This document shows positions 20,672-21,395 of a stretch of 21,395 bases of DNA, piece by piece. Numbering within the stretch: position 1 is the first letter of the stretch; every line of letters starts with the position of its first letter. A program made the position numbers and the translations under genes. Below the pieces are notes generated by a model. It made no database searches, was not told where the DNA came from, and saw nothing but the letters and a program-made list of their open reading frames with translations. The stretch is from a virus, in IMG/VR virus record IMGVR_UViG_3300007542_000233, positions 1 to 21,395 of that record; one strand, written 5' to 3'.

Positions 20672-21334
20672 ATGAAGAACTGGAATACAATTACAATAGA
20701 AGATTATCAGCTTATTTATGGTATCATAAACGATGCTAATATGAATGACTTTGAAAAAGAAGTTAAATTGATTTCAATAATTAATGAAATTTCAGAAGAC
20801 GAACTTGATAATATGCCTTTGGATAAATTCAAAGATTTAAAACCTAGTTTGGATTTCTTGCATAAAGGTACGATTGAAGGTAAACTTCAAAAGTACGTGA
20901 AAGTAAACGATACTAAATATGTAATGTCTTTAGATGCTTTTAAATTGACTTATGGTCAATATGTAGATATCACAACTTTCTTAGCTGGTGAAAACGCAAT
21001 GGTAGAAAACTTGCACTTAATCATGGCTTCATTGTCAATGCCTGTTAAAACTAACTGGTATGGCAAAGAAAGTGTAATGCCTTATGGTAGCTTAGAGCAT
21101 AGCAAGGTATCAAGCGATATGCTGAAGTCAAACTTTGCAAATTGCTATCATACAAGCGTTTTTTTTTTGAAACTTATAAGCGCCTTAATAAAGGTTATAG
21201 GGGTCTATTCGGTCAAGGAGGTTTTGAAGAGCAAACGAGTGACGAAGGAGAAATTGAGGTCGATTCTGAAACCTTTGAAAAACGGTGGGGGTGGGTTTAC
21301 AATGCCGAACTTATCGCAAAGTTTGAACGAGTAG
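20672..21334 (+). CDS. Tail assembly chaperone, zero-frame product (gpG-like)
   Basis: A 220-residue protein. The body (MKNWNTITIEDYQLIYG, VKLISIINEIS, PLDKFKDLKPSLDFL, GQYVDITTFLAG, NLHLIMASLSMP) resembles a common Bacteroidetes phage tail chaperone type. Residues about 163-166 are coded by ten Ts (21159-21168). After it, the zero-frame tail of 54 codons is basic and ends TAG. Chaperones of this sort, such as the G product in lambda, bind the tape measure during tail assembly. The second half can be real or an effect of the -1 frame; see the next entry. A weak TATATTTA sequence lies before the ATG. The tape measure gene is expected just after the window. Confidence 0.75.
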   Translation: MKNWNTITIEDYQLIYGIINDANMNDFEKEVKLISIINEISEDELDNMPLDKFKDLKPSLDFLHKGTIEGKLQKYVKVNDTKYVMSLDAFKLTYGQYVDITTFLAGENAMVENLHLIMASLSMPVKTNWYGKESVMPYGSLEHSKVSSDMLKSNFANCYHTSVFFLKLISALIKVIGVYSVKEVLKSKRVTKEKLRSILKPLKNGGGGFTMPNLSQSLNE

Positions 21335-21395
21335 CATTAAACGAAGTTTGGAAATTAAATATAATACAGGCGTTAAATTCATTAGCTTATTTAAA
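20672..21395 (+). CDS. Tail assembly chaperone -1 frameshift fusion (gpGT-like, 3' partial)
   Basis: The same start as the previous entry, with a -1 slip at the T run (heptamer T TTT TTG, 21163-21169). The -1 frame, after its last stop at 21100-21102, stays open to the window end (76 codons past the slip): ETYKRLNKGYRGLFGQGGF, then FEKRWGWVYN and LNIIQALNSLAYLK. These acidic and WGW/LNxLxYLK motifs belong to the downstream part of phage tail chaperones. Independent initiation (TTG 21142 is in frame) or a sequencing indel in the T run are the alternatives. Product is a minor fusion by analogy with lambda G-T. Confidence 0.7.
21159..21169 (+). promoter_or_regulatory. T10 slippery run, candidate -1 ribosomal frameshift site
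   Basis: Ten Ts (21159-21168) then G. In the zero frame the heptamer T TTT TTG (21163-21169) fits X XXY YYZ, allowing both tRNAs to re-pair with TTT in the -1 frame. No stimulating hairpin was worked out. Homopolymer indel is the main caveat. Confidence 0.7.

Noticed and set aside
1-21395. tRNA genes, CRISPR arrays, IS elements, integrase
   Set aside because: No cloverleaf, spaced direct repeat array, transposase or integrase motif was seen by eye; a tRNAscan and profile search would be decisive.

Overview
The window is a contiguous piece of a tailed double-stranded DNA phage (or prophage) genome whose host is most likely a member of the Bacteroidetes, probably a flavobacterium. The support is: AT-rich coding sequence, -7 promoter boxes of the Bacteroidetes type (TAnnTTTG) in several intergenic gaps, weak or absent Shine-Dalgarno sequences, and many proteins that resemble families common in Bacteroidetes phages. 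Every gene I can support lies on the + strand. Most junctions are ATGA or TAATG overlaps. No tRNA, CRISPR array, insertion sequence, integrase or repressor was seen, so lifestyle cannot be decided from this window.

Layout. (1) 1-7376, virion genes: the 3' part of a large tail fibre ending in an S74 self-cleaving chaperone domain, two small unknown proteins, a portal protein with an unusual C-terminal extension, a head-tail connector candidate, a 32-codon ORF, a neck or tail-completion candidate and a holin-like coiled-coil membrane protein. (2) 7440-9747, nucleotide and lysis genes behind a promoter: metallophosphoesterase, a 44-residue helical peptide, a dATP/dGTP diphosphohydrolase-like protein, a DUF5675 protein with a HGGN...GC motif, a two-helix holin-like protein and a candidate unimolecular spanin, closed by a strong intrinsic terminator. 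(3) 9806-11370: a new promoter preceded by a tandem 11-bp repeat, small early proteins, an ERF single-strand annealing protein, a small protein with an SSB-like DLPF tail, and a terminator. (4) 11382-18399, replication and DNA metabolism: a protein with only the DNA-binding part of DnaA, a DUF4373-type replication protein, a DnaB-like helicase, an adenine methyltransferase, two nuclease candidates (PD-(D/E)XK-like and VRR-NUC), a sigma-like factor, a ParB-like protein, an HNH endonuclease and many small proteins. (5) 18401-20146, packaging: Cys-rich protein, small and large terminase subunits. (6) 20147-20427: an AT-rich non-coding stretch of about 280 bp with repeated TATTATTGTGCA-like words and promoter boxes. 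(7) 20428-21395: a small gene ending in a terminator, then a tail assembly chaperone with a T10 slippery run and a long open -1 frame reaching the window end.

How the parts fit. The gene order is unusual: the portal sits directly after the tail fibre and about 13 kb from the terminase, with lysis and replication modules between them, and no capsid or protease gene lies between portal and connector. The strongest structural observation is the -1 frameshift in the tail chaperone. The candidate u-spanin, the repeat-rich region after the terminase and the minimal DnaA-like initiator are the most worthwhile follow-ups. All family assignments were made by reading motifs; no database search was run.
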